Source: Rhodococcus sp. 105337
GTDB lineage: Bacteria > Actinomycetota > Actinomycetes > Mycobacteriales > Mycobacteriaceae
DNA length: 64,000 bases
Reading direction: 5' to 3'
NCBI RefSeq assembly: GCF_012844225.1
Contig: NZ_JABAGQ010000002.1
Location: forward strand, 186,001-250,000
Part shown: positions 1 through 9,005 of the stretch, piece by piece
Layout: each line of letters starts with the position of its first letter
Numbering within the stretch: position 1 is the stretch's first letter
Made by a program: the position numbers and the translations under genes
The notes under the pieces: model-generated
Told to the model about the DNA's origin: nothing
Databases searched by the model: none
What the model saw: the letters and a program-made list of their open reading frames with translations, nothing else

Positions 1-9
1 GTTGCCCGC

Positions 10-930
10 GTGGATTCGACGCTGGCCGTGGTGACGGTGACGTACTCGCCCGGCGAGCACCTCGAGAACTTTCTGACTTCGCTCGCCGGAGCGACCGAGC
101 GCCCGACGCGGGTGATCATGGCCGACAACGGGTCGACCGACGGTACGCCGGAGGCAGCTGCGGTCGCGCATCCGAACGTGGAGCTCCTGCGCACCGGCGG
201 CAACATCGGTTACGGCGGCGCGGTCAACCGTGCCGTTGCCGAGATCGAGTCGTCGGTCGAGTTCGTGGTGGTCGCCAACCCGGACGTGCGATGGGAACCG
301 GGGTCGCTCGACGCGCTGATCGAGGCGGCCGGCCGGTGGCCGCGAGCCGGCTCGCTCGGCCCGCTGATCCACGAGCCCGACGGAAGCATCTACCCGTCCG
401 CTCGTTCGGTCCCGACCCTCGCATCCGGTGCCGGGCACGCGCTCCTCGGAACGGTGTGGCCCGCGAATCCGTGGACCCAGCGGTACCGCCAGGAGAACGA
501 GGAGATCAGCGAACGGTCCGTCGGCTGGCTGTCCGGATCGTGCCTGCTGCTGCGCCGATCCGCATTCGACGCCATCGGCGGATTCGACTCGCGCTACTTC
601 ATGTACATGGAAGACGTCGACCTGGGCGACCGGCTGGGCCGCGCCGGGTGGCTCAACGTGTTCGTTCCGTCCGCGCACGTGACCCACGCCAAGGGCCACG
701 CCGCCGGGCGACATCCCGAACTCATGCTTCCCGCACACCACGAGAGCGCGTACCGGTTCCAGGCCGACCGTCATCCGCACAGGTGGCAGGCGCCGCTGAG
801 ATGGGCACTGCGGGGCGGACTGCTCGTGCGATCGAAGCTTGCGGTCGCGGCCGCGGTGCGTGAGCGCGCCAGGGCAAGCGCCGAGCCGGACGTTCAATCC
901 GGCAACGACACGAAACAGGGGAGACCATGA
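10..930 (+). CDS. wbbL: Rhamnosyltransferase WbbL (GT2 family)
   Basis: Family 2 glycosyltransferase that transfers L-rhamnose from dTDP-rhamnose to the GlcNAc-diphospho-polyprenol linker joining arabinogalactan to peptidoglycan, on the cytoplasmic side of the membrane. The 306-residue protein has an N-terminal nucleotide-binding strand (VTVTYSPG), ADNGSTDGT near residue 37, the acidic NPDVRW motif, GWLSGSCLLLRRSAF and the acceptor-side FMYMEDVDLGDR. It matches mycobacterial WbbL1 over its length as I recall it. The GTG at base 10 gives a start close to the mycobacterial one, but the reading frame stays open to the window edge, so an upstream start cannot be excluded. The stop overlaps the next start as ATGA, suggesting coupled translation with the GDP-mannose gene. 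Confidence 0.9.
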   Translation: MDSTLAVVTVTYSPGEHLENFLTSLAGATERPTRVIMADNGSTDGTPEAAAVAHPNVELLRTGGNIGYGGAVNRAVAEIESSVEFVVVANPDVRWEPGSLDALIEAAGRWPRAGSLGPLIHEPDGSIYPSARSVPTLASGAGHALLGTVWPANPWTQRYRQENEEISERSVGWLSGSCLLLRRSAFDAIGGFDSRYFMYMEDVDLGDRLGRAGWLNVFVPSAHVTHAKGHAAGRHPELMLPAHHESAYRFQADRHPHRWQAPLRWALRGGLLVRSKLAVAAAVRERARASAEPDVQSGNDTKQGRP

Positions 931-2012
931 CCAGTGCTGCAGCATCGCATACCGATGCGGTGATCCTGGTGGGCGGCAAGGGCACGCGGCTGCGACCGCT
1001 GACGTTGTCGGCACCGAAGCCCATGCTGCCGACCGCCGGGGTGCCGTTCCTGGTCCACCTTCTTGCACGGATCCGCGAGGCGGGGATCAAGCACGTGGTG
1101 CTCGGCACGTCGTTCAAGGCAGAGGTCTTCGAGGAGCACTTCGCCGACGGCTCGGACTTCGGCCTCGAGATCGAGTACGTGACCGAAACCGAGCCTCTCG
1201 GTACCGGAGGCGGTATCCGCAACGTGCTGCCCAAGCTGCGCGGCGACCACGTGATGGTGTTCAACGGCGACGTGCTCGGAGGCACCGATCTCGGCGCTGT
1301 GCTCGACACCCACGTGCGCAACGAAGCGGACGTGACGATGCATCTGGTGCGCGTCGGCGATCCGCGTGCCTTCGGGTGCGTGCCGACAGACGCCGACGGA
1401 CGGGTGACGGCGTTCCTCGAGAAGACACAGGATCCGCCGACCGACCAGATCAACGCGGGCTGCTACGTCTTTCGGCGGGAGATCATCGAACAGATCCCGG
1501 AGGGCCGGCCGGTGTCGGTCGAGCGGGAGGTCTTCCCGACCTTGCTCACCGAGGGCAAACGCGTCTACGGCCACGTCGATGCCGCCTACTGGCGCGACAT
1601 GGGGACGCCGGAGGACTTCGTGCGCGGTTCCGCCGACCTGGTCCGTGGAATTGCGCCGTCGCCCGCGCTGGACGGGCCCCGCGGCGAGTCGCTGGTGCAC
1701 CCGAGTGCCTCGGTCGGTCCGGGCGCGCTGCTGATCGGCGGCACGGTCGTGGGGCGCGGAGCGGAGATCGGCGCCGGCGCGCGCCTCGACGGTGCGGTGA
1801 TCTTCGACGGCGCCCGGATCGAGGCCGGGGCGGTGATCGAGCGGACCATCATCGGATTCGGTGTGCGCGTGGGTCCACGGGCGTTGATCCGGGACGGCGT
1901 GATCGGCGACGGCGCCGACATCGGAGCCCGGTGTGAATTGTTGCGCGGTGCGCGGGTGTGGCCGGGGGTGCAGCTCCCGGACGGGGGCATCCGGTTCAGC
2001 ACGGATGTGTGA
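927..2012 (+). CDS. Mannose-1-phosphate guanylyltransferase (GDP-mannose pyrophosphorylase)
   Basis: Nucleotidyltransferase that makes GDP-mannose from mannose-1-phosphate and GTP for mannolipids, lipoarabinomannan and glycoproteins. The N-terminal signature GGKGTRLRPLT with KPMLP begins near residue 13, and FNGDVLGG near residue 113 supplies the metal-binding aspartate. From about residue 255 the protein turns into hexapeptide repeats (left-handed beta helix), the usual two-domain layout of the 361-residue actinobacterial enzyme. It corresponds to Rv3264c by synteny with wbbL. The ATG overlaps the wbbL stop by four bases. Substrate preference (GDP-mannose rather than dTDP-glucose) is inferred from context and homologue memory, not from a diagnostic residue. 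Confidence 0.88.
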   Translation: MTSAAASHTDAVILVGGKGTRLRPLTLSAPKPMLPTAGVPFLVHLLARIREAGIKHVVLGTSFKAEVFEEHFADGSDFGLEIEYVTETEPLGTGGGIRNVLPKLRGDHVMVFNGDVLGGTDLGAVLDTHVRNEADVTMHLVRVGDPRAFGCVPTDADGRVTAFLEKTQDPPTDQINAGCYVFRREIIEQIPEGRPVSVEREVFPTLLTEGKRVYGHVDAAYWRDMGTPEDFVRGSADLVRGIAPSPALDGPRGESLVHPSASVGPGALLIGGTVVGRGAEIGAGARLDGAVIFDGARIEAGAVIERTIIGFGVRVGPRALIRDGVIGDGADIGARCELLRGARVWPGVQLPDGGIRFSTDV

Positions 2013-2021
2013 GAGGTTTCA

Positions 2022-2786
2022 GTGGGATTCGAACGTTATGTGGCATTGGGTGATTCGTTCACCGAGGGTGTAGGCGACCCGGATGCGTCCCGGCCCAACG
2101 GGTTACGCGGCTGGGCCGATCTCGTTGCGGAGCAGCTTGCGCTCGCGAGCGACGACTTCGCCTACGCCAATCTCGCGATCCGGGGGCGGTTGCTGCGTCC
2201 GATCATCGACGAGCAGGTCGACATCGCGGTGGCGATGAAGCCCGATCTGGTCACCATCTACGCCGGTGGCAACAATCTGATGCGGCCCAAGGTCCACTTC
2301 GACGATCTCGCCGCCGATTACGACGAAGCGATCGGCCGACTGGCCGCCACCGGCGCCCGGGTGCTGATGTGGACCGCGTACGACGGCAGCTGGGCGCCGG
2401 TGTTCGGCGCGCTGCGCGGACGCTGGGCCGTGTACAACGAACTGATCCGGGAGATCGCCGACCGGCACGACGCGACCATCGTCGACTTCTGGCGCTTCTC
2501 CGAATACCGCGATCTCCGGATGTGGGACCCCGACCGGTTGCATCTGTCACCGGCGGGCCATCACAACATGGCGCTCCGGGTACTCGATATCCTCGGCGTC
2601 TCCCACAGCCTGCCGCTCGTCCGGCTCGACGCGCCGGTGCCTCTGACGCCGACGGCGCAGCGCGCCGACGATCGCCGGTGGATGCGAGAATTCCTGTTCC
2701 CCTGGGTGGGGCGCCGGCTGCGCGGGCTCTCTTCCGGTGACGGAGTGACGCCGAAGTACCCGTCGCTCACCCCGATCGGGGTCTGA
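2022..2786 (+). CDS. SGNH/GDSL-family hydrolase
   Basis: Serine esterase/lipase of the SGNH fold, 254 residues, with no signal peptide, so probably cytoplasmic. Block I is GDSFTEG with Ser12, block III is GGNN, and block V is DRLHLSPAGH with Asp171 and His174, so the Ser-Asp-His triad and oxyanion residues are all visible. It starts with GTG nine bases after the GDP-mannose gene and is probably co-transcribed with wbbL. The physiological ester is unknown; a role in trimming acyl groups from cell-wall glycans or lipids is only a guess from the neighbours. It converges on the NUDIX gene with a 12-base gap. Confidence 0.85.
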   Translation: MGFERYVALGDSFTEGVGDPDASRPNGLRGWADLVAEQLALASDDFAYANLAIRGRLLRPIIDEQVDIAVAMKPDLVTIYAGGNNLMRPKVHFDDLAADYDEAIGRLAATGARVLMWTAYDGSWAPVFGALRGRWAVYNELIREIADRHDATIVDFWRFSEYRDLRMWDPDRLHLSPAGHHNMALRVLDILGVSHSLPLVRLDAPVPLTPTAQRADDRRWMREFLFPWVGRRLRGLSSGDGVTPKYPSLTPIGV

Positions 2787-2798
2787 CCCGCGAGTTCG

Positions 2799-3350
2799 TC
2801 AGCGTCGCGCGGACGCGAGCCGCACGAGGTGGTCGATCGTGTCGCGCTCGGCGCCGGGCGGAAGTGCGTCGACGGGCCACCACCGCAGATCGGTCGACTC
2901 GTGGCTGCGTACCGGTTCGGCGCCGGCGGGTGCCGTCACCAGGAACCGCAGGTCCAGGTGGCGGGTGGGAACGCCGAGCGAGCACGTGATCGGATGCGTG
3001 TGCGCCGAGAGCAGTTCGGGGTCGATCGTCAGACCTGCGATCCCGGATTCCTCGGTGGCTTCCCGCAGCGCTGCGTCGACCACGGTCTCGTCGGACTCCT
3101 CGCAGTGCCCCCCGAGCTGGATCCACCGGCCCACCCGCGGATGCAGTGTGAGGAGCACGTTCCGGTGGTCGGCGTCGATTACCAGCGACGACGCGGTGAT
3201 GTGCCCGGGCACGTGCGCACGCAGGCATCCGTCCGGTGCGGAGTCGAGAAACGCGAGCATCGTGTGCCGCAACGAATCCGCGTCGGCGGAGTCGGGATGC
3301 CACGCGGTGAGGCGATCGACCGCGGACCAGTGCAGGGAACGTGACGACAT
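2799..3350 (-). CDS. NUDIX hydrolase
   Basis: 183-residue NUDIX-fold pyrophosphohydrolase. The NUDIX box is readable as GGHCEESDETVVDAALREATEESG, spanning roughly residues 79-102 and matching GX5EX7REUXEEXGU. Substrates in the family are nucleoside diphosphates linked to another moiety; the specific substrate here cannot be read. The ATG at 3350 was chosen because it lies two bases before the fbiB stop and begins the conserved region; a longer upstream frame runs antiparallel through fbiB and is ignored. It is probably the third gene of the fbiA-fbiB-NUDIX transcript. Confidence 0.85.
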   Translation of the reverse strand: MSSRSLHWSAVDRLTAWHPDSADADSLRHTMLAFLDSAPDGCLRAHVPGHITASSLVIDADHRNVLLTLHPRVGRWIQLGGHCEESDETVVDAALREATEESGIAGLTIDPELLSAHTHPITCSLGVPTRHLDLRFLVTAPAGAEPVRSHESTDLRWWPVDALPPGAERDTIDHLVRLASARR

Positions 3351-3352
3351 CG

Positions 3353-4723
3353 CTACAGCTCCACGAAGGCGGGTCCGGGATCGGCGGGCTCCCGGGGCGA
3401 CGGGTCGTCGAGGGGATATCCCACGGCGACAGCCCCGAGCGGTGACCAATCGGCCGGCAGCCCGAGTTCGTCGCGGACGACCTGGGGCGCGAAGATCGTC
3501 GAACCGATCCAGCAACTGCCGAGCCCGCGGGTCGCGAGGGCGACGAGAAGGCCCTGCACCGCGGCGCCCGCAGCGACGGTGAACATCGTCGCCTCGGCGG
3601 CGGTGCGTTCCGCGTCGGGATAGTGGTGGGCGCCGTCCGGAACCCAGAAGGGGACGACGATTTCGGGGGCGTCGTAGAGGATCGAGCCCCGCGAGAGCCG
3701 GCGCTCGATCGCGACCGGATCGAGACCGTCGCGTTCGAGGTCGGCGGCCCACTGCTCACGCATGCTGTCGAGCAGGCGTTGCCGGACCTGCTCGGTGCGT
3801 ACCCAGACGAATCGCACCGGGCGAGTGTGGTGAGGCGCGGGTGCGGTGAGCGCGTCCGCGACGGCTTCGCGAAGATCCTCGGGATCGACAGGTTCCGAGG
3901 CGAATTCGCGCACCGAGCGACGCAACAGCAATGCTTCGCGGCGTCCGCGTTCGAGGGCTTCGGCGGTGCCGAGCCAGAACAGGTCCTCGTCGCCGCTGCG
4001 GATGAGTGCGCGTGCGTCGGATCCGTCGTCGGGCAGATCGAGTCCGCGGACCACCGCGACGGGCACGCCGCCGAGCTTGCCCTTGACGAGATCGCCTGCC
4101 GCGGCGATCTCGTCGGCGACGGCCACCGCCGTCACGAGCAGTTCGTTGCCCTGGGCGTCGCGCGAGCCGGCGTATTCGTGCAGTACCGGCAGACCGGCGG
4201 AACCGATCGCGGCGTCGGTCTGGCCGTTGCGCCAGGCGCGGCCCATGGTGTCGGTGACAACGACCGCGACGGTGACGCCGAGCAACGCGGAGAGACGGTC
4301 GCGCAGCGCGGCCGCGCTCGCGTCGGGATCTTCGGGCAGGAGCGCGAGTTCGGCGCCGTCGACGTTGGAGCCGTCGATCCCCGACGCGGCCTGCACGATG
4401 CCCAGCCGGTTCTCGGTGATGAGGGTCCGGCCCTTGCGGGCGAGCACACGTACTGCCTCCTGGTCGACCAGGCGGCGCCGCAGGGCATCGCGGGCGTCGG
4501 GATCGGTGGGCGCGGAGACGATCCGGCCTTCGACCTTGGAGATCACCTTGCTCGTGACGACGACGACGTCGCCGGTCGTCAGCCAGGGCGCCGCGGCGGC
4601 GATCGCGGCGGCGAGGTCGTCGCCGGGGCGGAATTCGGGGAGCCCGGGCACGGGCAGGATTTCGAGGGGCCCGCCGGGGGCGTGGTCACGCACCGAGGCG
4701 TGGGGCGCGGCGTCGGGGGACAT
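3353..4723 (-). CDS. fbiB: F420:gamma-glutamyl ligase with C-terminal FMN-binding domain
   Basis: Bifunctional enzyme of coenzyme F420 biosynthesis. The N-terminal domain (about residues 1-240, CofE type) adds gamma-linked glutamates to F420-0; [16 protein letters not shown] and [17 protein letters not shown] are recognisable. The C-terminal domain (about 250-456) has the nitroreductase fold ([21 protein letters not shown]), which in mycobacteria binds FMN and reduces dehydro-F420-0. The 456-residue length fits the mycobacterial fusion (448). The ATG overlaps the fbiA stop by one base (TGATG), indicating translational coupling. Confidence 0.95.
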   Translation of the reverse strand: MSPDAAPHASVRDHAPGGPLEILPVPGLPEFRPGDDLAAAIAAAAPWLTTGDVVVVTSKVISKVEGRIVSAPTDPDARDALRRRLVDQEAVRVLARKGRTLITENRLGIVQAASGIDGSNVDGAELALLPEDPDASAAALRDRLSALLGVTVAVVVTDTMGRAWRNGQTDAAIGSAGLPVLHEYAGSRDAQGNELLVTAVAVADEIAAAGDLVKGKLGGVPVAVVRGLDLPDDGSDARALIRSGDEDLFWLGTAEALERGRREALLLRRSVREFASEPVDPEDLREAVADALTAPAPHHTRPVRFVWVRTEQVRQRLLDSMREQWAADLERDGLDPVAIERRLSRGSILYDAPEIVVPFWVPDGAHHYPDAERTAAEATMFTVAAGAAVQGLLVALATRGLGSCWIGSTIFAPQVVRDELGLPADWSPLGAVAVGYPLDDPSPREPADPGPAFVEL

Positions 4724-5712
4724 CACAGGGTTACTCCAGCGAGTTCCAGAGCGGCGCGGGCCATATCGGCGGTCGCGTCGGGGTCGGTCATGAGCAGGGG
4801 GACGGAGCGGACCTCCACGCCCGGAACGTCGGCGCTGTCCGTGTCGTGCACGAGCCAGCCGTCGAGGATGCCCGTACCGTTGCGGCCGCCGTAGTAGCGG
4901 CCGACCGCTTCGGCCGTGGTGTCGACGCCGATGACGTCGAGGCACGCGTCGGCCATGCCGCGCAGCGGTTTGCCGCCGACGACGGGGGAGAGGCCGACGA
5001 CTTTCGCGTTCGTCGTGCGCAGCGCGCCGCGCACACCCGGGATCGCGAGGATCGCACCGATGCTCACCACGGGGTTGGACGGTGCCAGCACTACCGCGTC
5101 GGCGTTCTCGATGGCGTCGAGGACTCCGGGGGCGGGCTTCGCCTCGTCGGCGCCGATATGCGCGAAACTGTGCGTCGGGACCCGAGCGCGGTGGCGGACC
5201 CACCACTCTTCGAAGTGGATCGCGCGCTGGAGGCCGTCGGCGGGATCGGTGATGACCACGTGGGTTTCGCTGCGGTCGTCGGACACCGGCAGAAGGGTGA
5301 CGCCGGGCTTCCACCGGGCGCACAGTGCCTCGGTGACCGCCGAGAGCGGGTATCCGGTGCGCAGCATCTGGGTGCGGATGAGGTGGGTCGCGATGTCGCG
5401 GTCGCCGAGACCGAACCAGTCGGGAACGGCACCGTACGCGGCGAGTTCTTCCTTCGCGTTCCAGGTTTCGTCCACACGGCCCCAGCCGCGCTCCTCGTCG
5501 ATTCCGCCGCCGAGGGTGTACATGCAGGTGTCGAGATCGGGGCAGATCCTCAGCCCGTGCATCCACACGTCGTCACCGACGTTGACGATGGCGGTGATCC
5601 GGTGGGGTGCGTCCGGATTCGTGTCGGCGCCGGGCGAGATGCCGAGAAGTTGGCGCAGACCTGTGAGAAAACGCGCCCCACCGACACCCCCGACCAATAC
5701 AGTCACATTCAC
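4723..5712 (-). CDS. fbiA: Phosphoenolpyruvyl/2-phospho-L-lactate transferase FbiA (CofD)
   Basis: Transfers the phosphoenolpyruvate- or phospholactate-derived group from its guanylyl-activated form to the deazaflavin Fo, giving (dehydro)F420-0. The N-terminus [14 protein letters not shown] is the CofD glycine-rich motif and [12 protein letters not shown] the mid-protein signature; 329 residues is normal for the family. The start lies at the fbiA/whiB2 divergent region. With fbiB it provides two of the F420 steps; fbiC and fbiD are not in this window. One F420- or flavin-dependent enzyme family (LLM) is encoded further along at about 36.5 kb, but a direct link is not shown. Confidence 0.95.
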   Translation of the reverse strand: MNVTVLVGGVGGARFLTGLRQLLGISPGADTNPDAPHRITAIVNVGDDVWMHGLRICPDLDTCMYTLGGGIDEERGWGRVDETWNAKEELAAYGAVPDWFGLGDRDIATHLIRTQMLRTGYPLSAVTEALCARWKPGVTLLPVSDDRSETHVVITDPADGLQRAIHFEEWWVRHRARVPTHSFAHIGADEAKPAPGVLDAIENADAVVLAPSNPVVSIGAILAIPGVRGALRTTNAKVVGLSPVVGGKPLRGMADACLDVIGVDTTAEAVGRYYGGRNGTGILDGWLVHDTDSADVPGVEVRSVPLLMTDPDATADMARAALELAGVTL

Positions 5713-5809
5713 GGGGCAAGCCTAGGCGGTGCGCGCCGTACCCGGTTCAGCGACGTCCGAAACCGGAAGTGGCAAAGTCGTCGATAGTAAGCGACGGTTA
5801 TCCCACAGC

Positions 5810-5838
5810 TTGACCGCGACACGCCCGACGTGTCTAAT
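5810..5838 (+). promoter_or_regulatory. Predicted whiB2 promoter (-35/-10)
   Basis: TTGACC at 5810-5815 and TCTAAT at 5833-5838 are separated by exactly 17 bases, a good vegetative-type pair in a GC-rich genome. Transcription would begin near 5845, giving a leader of about 125 bases before whiB2. The fbiA promoter on the other strand must lie within the same 257-base divergent gap; I saw no equally clear pair for it. Confidence 0.6.
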
Positions 5839-5969
5839 CACATACGTGTCATTCCGAGTTTTCGGATCGAGATCGATTGCGGGGACCCGCTTTCGAACGA
5901 AGGTTCGAGGGGTGGCCGCGGGGGAGATCCCCGGTCCAAAGATCGGCGCTGCAGTTGAGGAGGCGACCT

Positions 5970-6317
5970 ATGGCCGACGAGCGCGAGGGATTCGAGATCG
6001 TTCGGATCGGAACTGCAGTCGAGAGTGTCTGTGACGAGCCGGATAGTGGGGCACCGATCCTGAATCTCGTTTCGGGATTCGACGACCTCATGGAGGGCGA
6101 CGAACAGTGGCAGGAGCGCGCACTCTGTGCGCAGACCGACCCGGAAGCATTCTTCCCCGAGAAGGGTGGTTCCACACGGGAGGCCAAGCGCATCTGCCTG
6201 GGGTGTGAAGTTCGGGGCGAATGCCTCGAGTACGCCCTCGCTCACGACGAGCGGTTCGGTATCTGGGGTGGACTGTCGGAAAGGGAACGGCGGCGCCTCA
6301 AGCGCGGCATCATCTGA
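5970..6317 (+). CDS. whiB2: WhiB2-type iron-sulfur regulator
   Basis: WhiB-family [4Fe-4S] protein that acts with the primary sigma factor; WhiB2 (WhmD, the Streptomyces WhiB orthologue) controls septation and division. The cysteine set is complete: ALCAQTDPEAFFPEKGG (Cys 1), then CLGCEVRGEC (Cys 2-4). The G[I/V]WGG turn (GIWGGLSERERRRLKRG) and basic tail follow. The 75-residue C-terminal part is nearly identical to mycobacterial WhiB2 as I recall it. I chose ATG 5970, preceded by GAGGAGG at 5957-5963, giving 115 residues; the ATG at 6090 would give a shorter protein starting MEGDEQWQ. A long leader precedes the gene. Confidence 0.93.
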   Translation: MADEREGFEIVRIGTAVESVCDEPDSGAPILNLVSGFDDLMEGDEQWQERALCAQTDPEAFFPEKGGSTREAKRICLGCEVRGECLEYALAHDERFGIWGGLSERERRRLKRGII

Positions 6318-6383
6318 CGGGACGCAGGGTCCGGTACGGGGAGTTCGGGCCCGGGTCCGGTATTCCAGGGAAGCCGCGTGGCG

Positions 6384-6423
6384 AAGGCCGGGTTGATCGA
6401 CGGGGGTCGAGCAACCCGGCTTT
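6384..6423 (+). terminator. Rho-independent terminator after whiB2
   Basis: GCCGGGTTG at 6387-6395 pairs perfectly with CAACCCGGC at 6412-6420, and the flanking AAG (6384-6386) and TTT (6421-6423) extend the stem. The rest of the 6318-6490 gap shows no gene. The zincin-like gene converges from the right, so the hairpin could serve both. Confidence 0.75.
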
Positions 6424-6490
6424 CGTCTGTCTGCGTCGGTCTTCCCGAGTCGCCGTCGTGTTCGTCGGCGCCGACGGGGTGGAACCGAGG

Positions 6491-6988
6491 TCACTCCTCC
6501 TCGTCGAATCCTCCGAGTCCGGGGTCGACGACCTCCGGTTCGATGCCGAGATAGGTGGCGACCTGGTGCACCAGCACGTCGTGGACCAGATCGGCAAGAT
6601 CCTCCGGGTCTTTCGCGCGGAGTTCGAGCGGCCGGCGGAAGAGCACGATGCGAGCGCGGGTGGCGGCACCTCGGCGATCGATGCCGGCGGGCACGAGACG
6701 CGACAGCGGGACCGGTCCGTCCGCAACCACCTCGTCCGGCCAGTTGACCGTATCGGGATCGCGAGCACGGATCTTGGGCACTTCGTCGACTGCGATGTCG
6801 AGTTTGGTGAGGCGCGCGTGCCAGCGCGAGTCGATGGGGGCGAACGCCGTCAGCACCAGAAGGTCGAACTTCTCGGCTCTCGACTTCCACACGGGGAGTT
6901 CGTGCGGAAACACCGGCCCCCGAATTCCCCGGCCGCGCCGCGTCACGGATCGGGACGAGAGCGGGCGGGAACGACGTGCACGGGCCAT
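6491..6988 (-). CDS. Metallopeptidase-family (zincin_1-like) protein with degenerate metal site
   Basis: 165-residue protein at the position of mycobacterial Rv3259, usually annotated as a metallopeptidase-family protein. The fold region VHDVLVHQVATYLGIEPE aligns with the HExxHxxG motif of the family, but the Glu is Gln142 and the second His is Thr145; only His141 remains. Catalytic zinc binding is therefore unlikely. The N-terminus is very Arg-rich (ARARRSRPLSSRSVTRRGRG), which may contact nucleic acid or membrane. The acidic tail ends FDEEE. The ATG at 6988 starts the gene, divergent from the DUF3499 gene with an 89-base gap. Function is unknown. Confidence 0.7.
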   Translation of the reverse strand: MARARRSRPLSSRSVTRRGRGIRGPVFPHELPVWKSRAEKFDLLVLTAFAPIDSRWHARLTKLDIAVDEVPKIRARDPDTVNWPDEVVADGPVPLSRLVPAGIDRRGAATRARIVLFRRPLELRAKDPEDLADLVHDVLVHQVATYLGIEPEVVDPGLGGFDEEE

Positions 6989-7077
6989 GTAGTGGACACT
7001 ACGACACGAAAAATCCGTGGGCTCGAAACGGTGTGTCCGAATAGTCCCGGGGGCTCCGGCGCGCTACGCTCCCTCCC

Positions 7078-7473
7078 GTGAGAACACTGCGTCGATGCTG
7101 CCGGCCTGGGTGCAAGAACCCAGCTGTTGCGACGCTGACCTACGTGTACTCGGATTCCACCGCTGTCGTCGGTCCACTGGCCACCGTTGCCGAACCTCAC
7201 TCGTGGGACCTGTGCGAAACGCACGGTTCGCGAATCACCGCCCCCAAGGGGTGGGAACTGGTGCGGTACGAGGGTGCTTTCTCGTCGGGTACGCCGGACG
7301 AGGACGACCTGACAGCGCTGGCCGAGGCCGTGCGGGAAGCCGGACTCGGTGAGCGTGTCCGTGGTGAAACCGACGCTGCGCAACCGGAGAGTTCGCCGCG
7401 CGTCGCAGTCGCTCCCGCGGGGCGTACAGGACGCCGCGGTCATCTGCGGGTCCTTCCCGACCCCACGTCCTGA
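7078..7473 (+). CDS. DUF3499 family protein (Rv3258c-type)
   Basis: 131-residue conserved actinobacterial protein of unknown function. The N-terminus RRCCRPGCKNPAVATLTYVY and a later WDLCETH resemble a small zinc-ribbon-like site (CCxxxC with CxxH). The block HSWDLCETHGSRITAPKGWE is the conserved core shared with Rv3258c; the C-terminal third is low-complexity. The start is GTG with no Shine-Dalgarno. A -10-like TACGCT at 7065-7070 lies seven bases upstream, so the transcript is probably leaderless. It always sits between whiB2 and the mannose genes in related genomes I remember, hinting at a link to cell-wall growth, but that is inference. Confidence 0.8.
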   Translation: MRTLRRCCRPGCKNPAVATLTYVYSDSTAVVGPLATVAEPHSWDLCETHGSRITAPKGWELVRYEGAFSSGTPDEDDLTALAEAVREAGLGERVRGETDAAQPESSPRVAVAPAGRTGRRGHLRVLPDPTS

Positions 7474-7550
7474 CGGCTTCGCACTAGGCTGACCACGGGC
7501 CGTGTCACGAAGGATGGCGCGGCTCGAGTCGAGTAGCAGGAGCGGAACAA

Positions 7551-8921
7551 GTGGCGAGATCTGCCGAGTCGGTGTCAGCCGTGATCAAGGCGTACGACGT
7601 CCGAGGTGTCGTGGGGGAGCAGATCGACGAGGACTTCGTCCGCGAGGTCGGAGCCTCGTTCGCGCGTCTGATCCGGAGTGAAGGCGCCTCCGACCGTGTG
7701 GTCGTCGGGCACGACATGCGTGAGTCGTCGCCGAAGCTGTCGCAGGCATTCGCCGACGGGGTCACCGCGCAGGGCCTCGACGTCGTGCTGATCGGGCTGG
7801 CCTCCACCGACCAGTTGTATTTCGCATCCGGGTTGCTCGACGCGCCCGGTGCGATGTTCACCGCGAGCCACAATCCGGCGGCCTACAACGGCATCAAGCT
7901 GTGCCGCGCGGGCGCGAAGCCGGTCGGGCAGGAGACGGGACTCGCGATCATCTCCGCCGAACTCGTCGACGGCGTCCCCGAGTACGACGGAACGCCCGGT
8001 GTCGTGAGCGAGCGCGACGTGCTCGCCGACTACGCGTCGTTCCTCCGCGGGCTGGTGGATCTGTCGCAGATGCGGCCGCTCAAGGTTGCGGCCGACGCGG
8101 GCAACGGAATGGGCGGGCACACGGTGCCCGCGGTCTTCGGTCCGCTGCCCATCGATCTGGTGCCGCTGTACTTCGAACTCGACGGCACGTTCCCCAACCA
8201 CGAGGCCAACCCCCTCGATCCCGCCAATCTCGTGGACCTGCAGCGGCTCGTCGTGGAGTCCGGCGCCGACGTGGGCCTTGCCTTCGACGGCGACGCGGAC
8301 CGGTGCTTCGTCGTCGACGAGCGCGGCGAACCCGTCACCCCGTCGGCGGTCACCGCCCTCGTCGCAGACCGGGAACTCGCGAAGGAGCCGGGAGCGACGA
8401 TCATCCACAACCTGATCACCTCCCGCGTCGTGCCCGAACTCGTCCTGGAGCAGGGCGGCGTTCCGCTACGCACCCGGGTGGGGCACTCGTTCATCAAGCA
8501 GCAGATGGCCGAGACCGGCGCCGTGTTCGGCGGCGAGCACTCCGCGCACTACTACTTCCGCGACTTCTGGGGCGCCGACTCCGGCATGCTCGCAGCGCTG
8601 CACGTCCTCGCGGCTCTGGCAGCGCACGACGGCACGCTGTCCGACCTCATGTCGTCCTACGACCGGTACGCGGCATCGGGCGAGATCAATTCCACGGTCG
8701 CCGATGCGGCCGACCGCACCGAGGCCGTCATCGCCGCGTTCTCCGACCGCGCCACGTCCGTCGACCGCCTCGACGGCGTCACCGTGGACCTTCCGGATCA
8801 TGCGTGGTTCAATCTGCGCGCCTCGAACACCGAACCGCTGCTCAGGCTCAACGTGGAGGCGCGGACCCAGGACGAGGTCGATGCCCTGGTCGAGGAGATT
8901 CTTGCTGTTGTGCGCGCGTGA
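7551..8921 (+). CDS. manB: Phosphomannomutase/phosphoglucomutase
   Basis: Interconverts mannose-6-phosphate and mannose-1-phosphate, feeding the GDP-mannose gene at 0.9 kb. It belongs to the alpha-D-phosphohexomutase family: catalytic phosphoserine in TASHNP (Ser106), metal loop DGDADR (from Asp246), sugar loop GGEHSAHYYF and C-terminal phosphate loop RASNTEPLLRLN. 456 residues is the usual length. The GTG start is preceded by AGGAGC. A TAGGCT hexamer at 7485-7490 could be a -10 element. It corresponds to Rv3257c and is followed by the TobH-like gene and manA, giving a mannose-phosphate operon. Confidence 0.92.
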   Translation: MARSAESVSAVIKAYDVRGVVGEQIDEDFVREVGASFARLIRSEGASDRVVVGHDMRESSPKLSQAFADGVTAQGLDVVLIGLASTDQLYFASGLLDAPGAMFTASHNPAAYNGIKLCRAGAKPVGQETGLAIISAELVDGVPEYDGTPGVVSERDVLADYASFLRGLVDLSQMRPLKVAADAGNGMGGHTVPAVFGPLPIDLVPLYFELDGTFPNHEANPLDPANLVDLQRLVVESGADVGLAFDGDADRCFVVDERGEPVTPSAVTALVADRELAKEPGATIIHNLITSRVVPELVLEQGGVPLRTRVGHSFIKQQMAETGAVFGGEHSAHYYFRDFWGADSGMLAALHVLAALAAHDGTLSDLMSSYDRYAASGEINSTVADAADRTEAVIAAFSDRATSVDRLDGVTVDLPDHAWFNLRASNTEPLLRLNVEARTQDEVDALVEEILAVVRA

Positions 8922-9005
8922 CGTAGGTAGTCGCGCGGGGAATAATCGAGGTGCTCGGCGTCGGGGTGGGGGCCCCAGGGCGGGCGGAAGGAAGGTGACG
9001 CGGTC

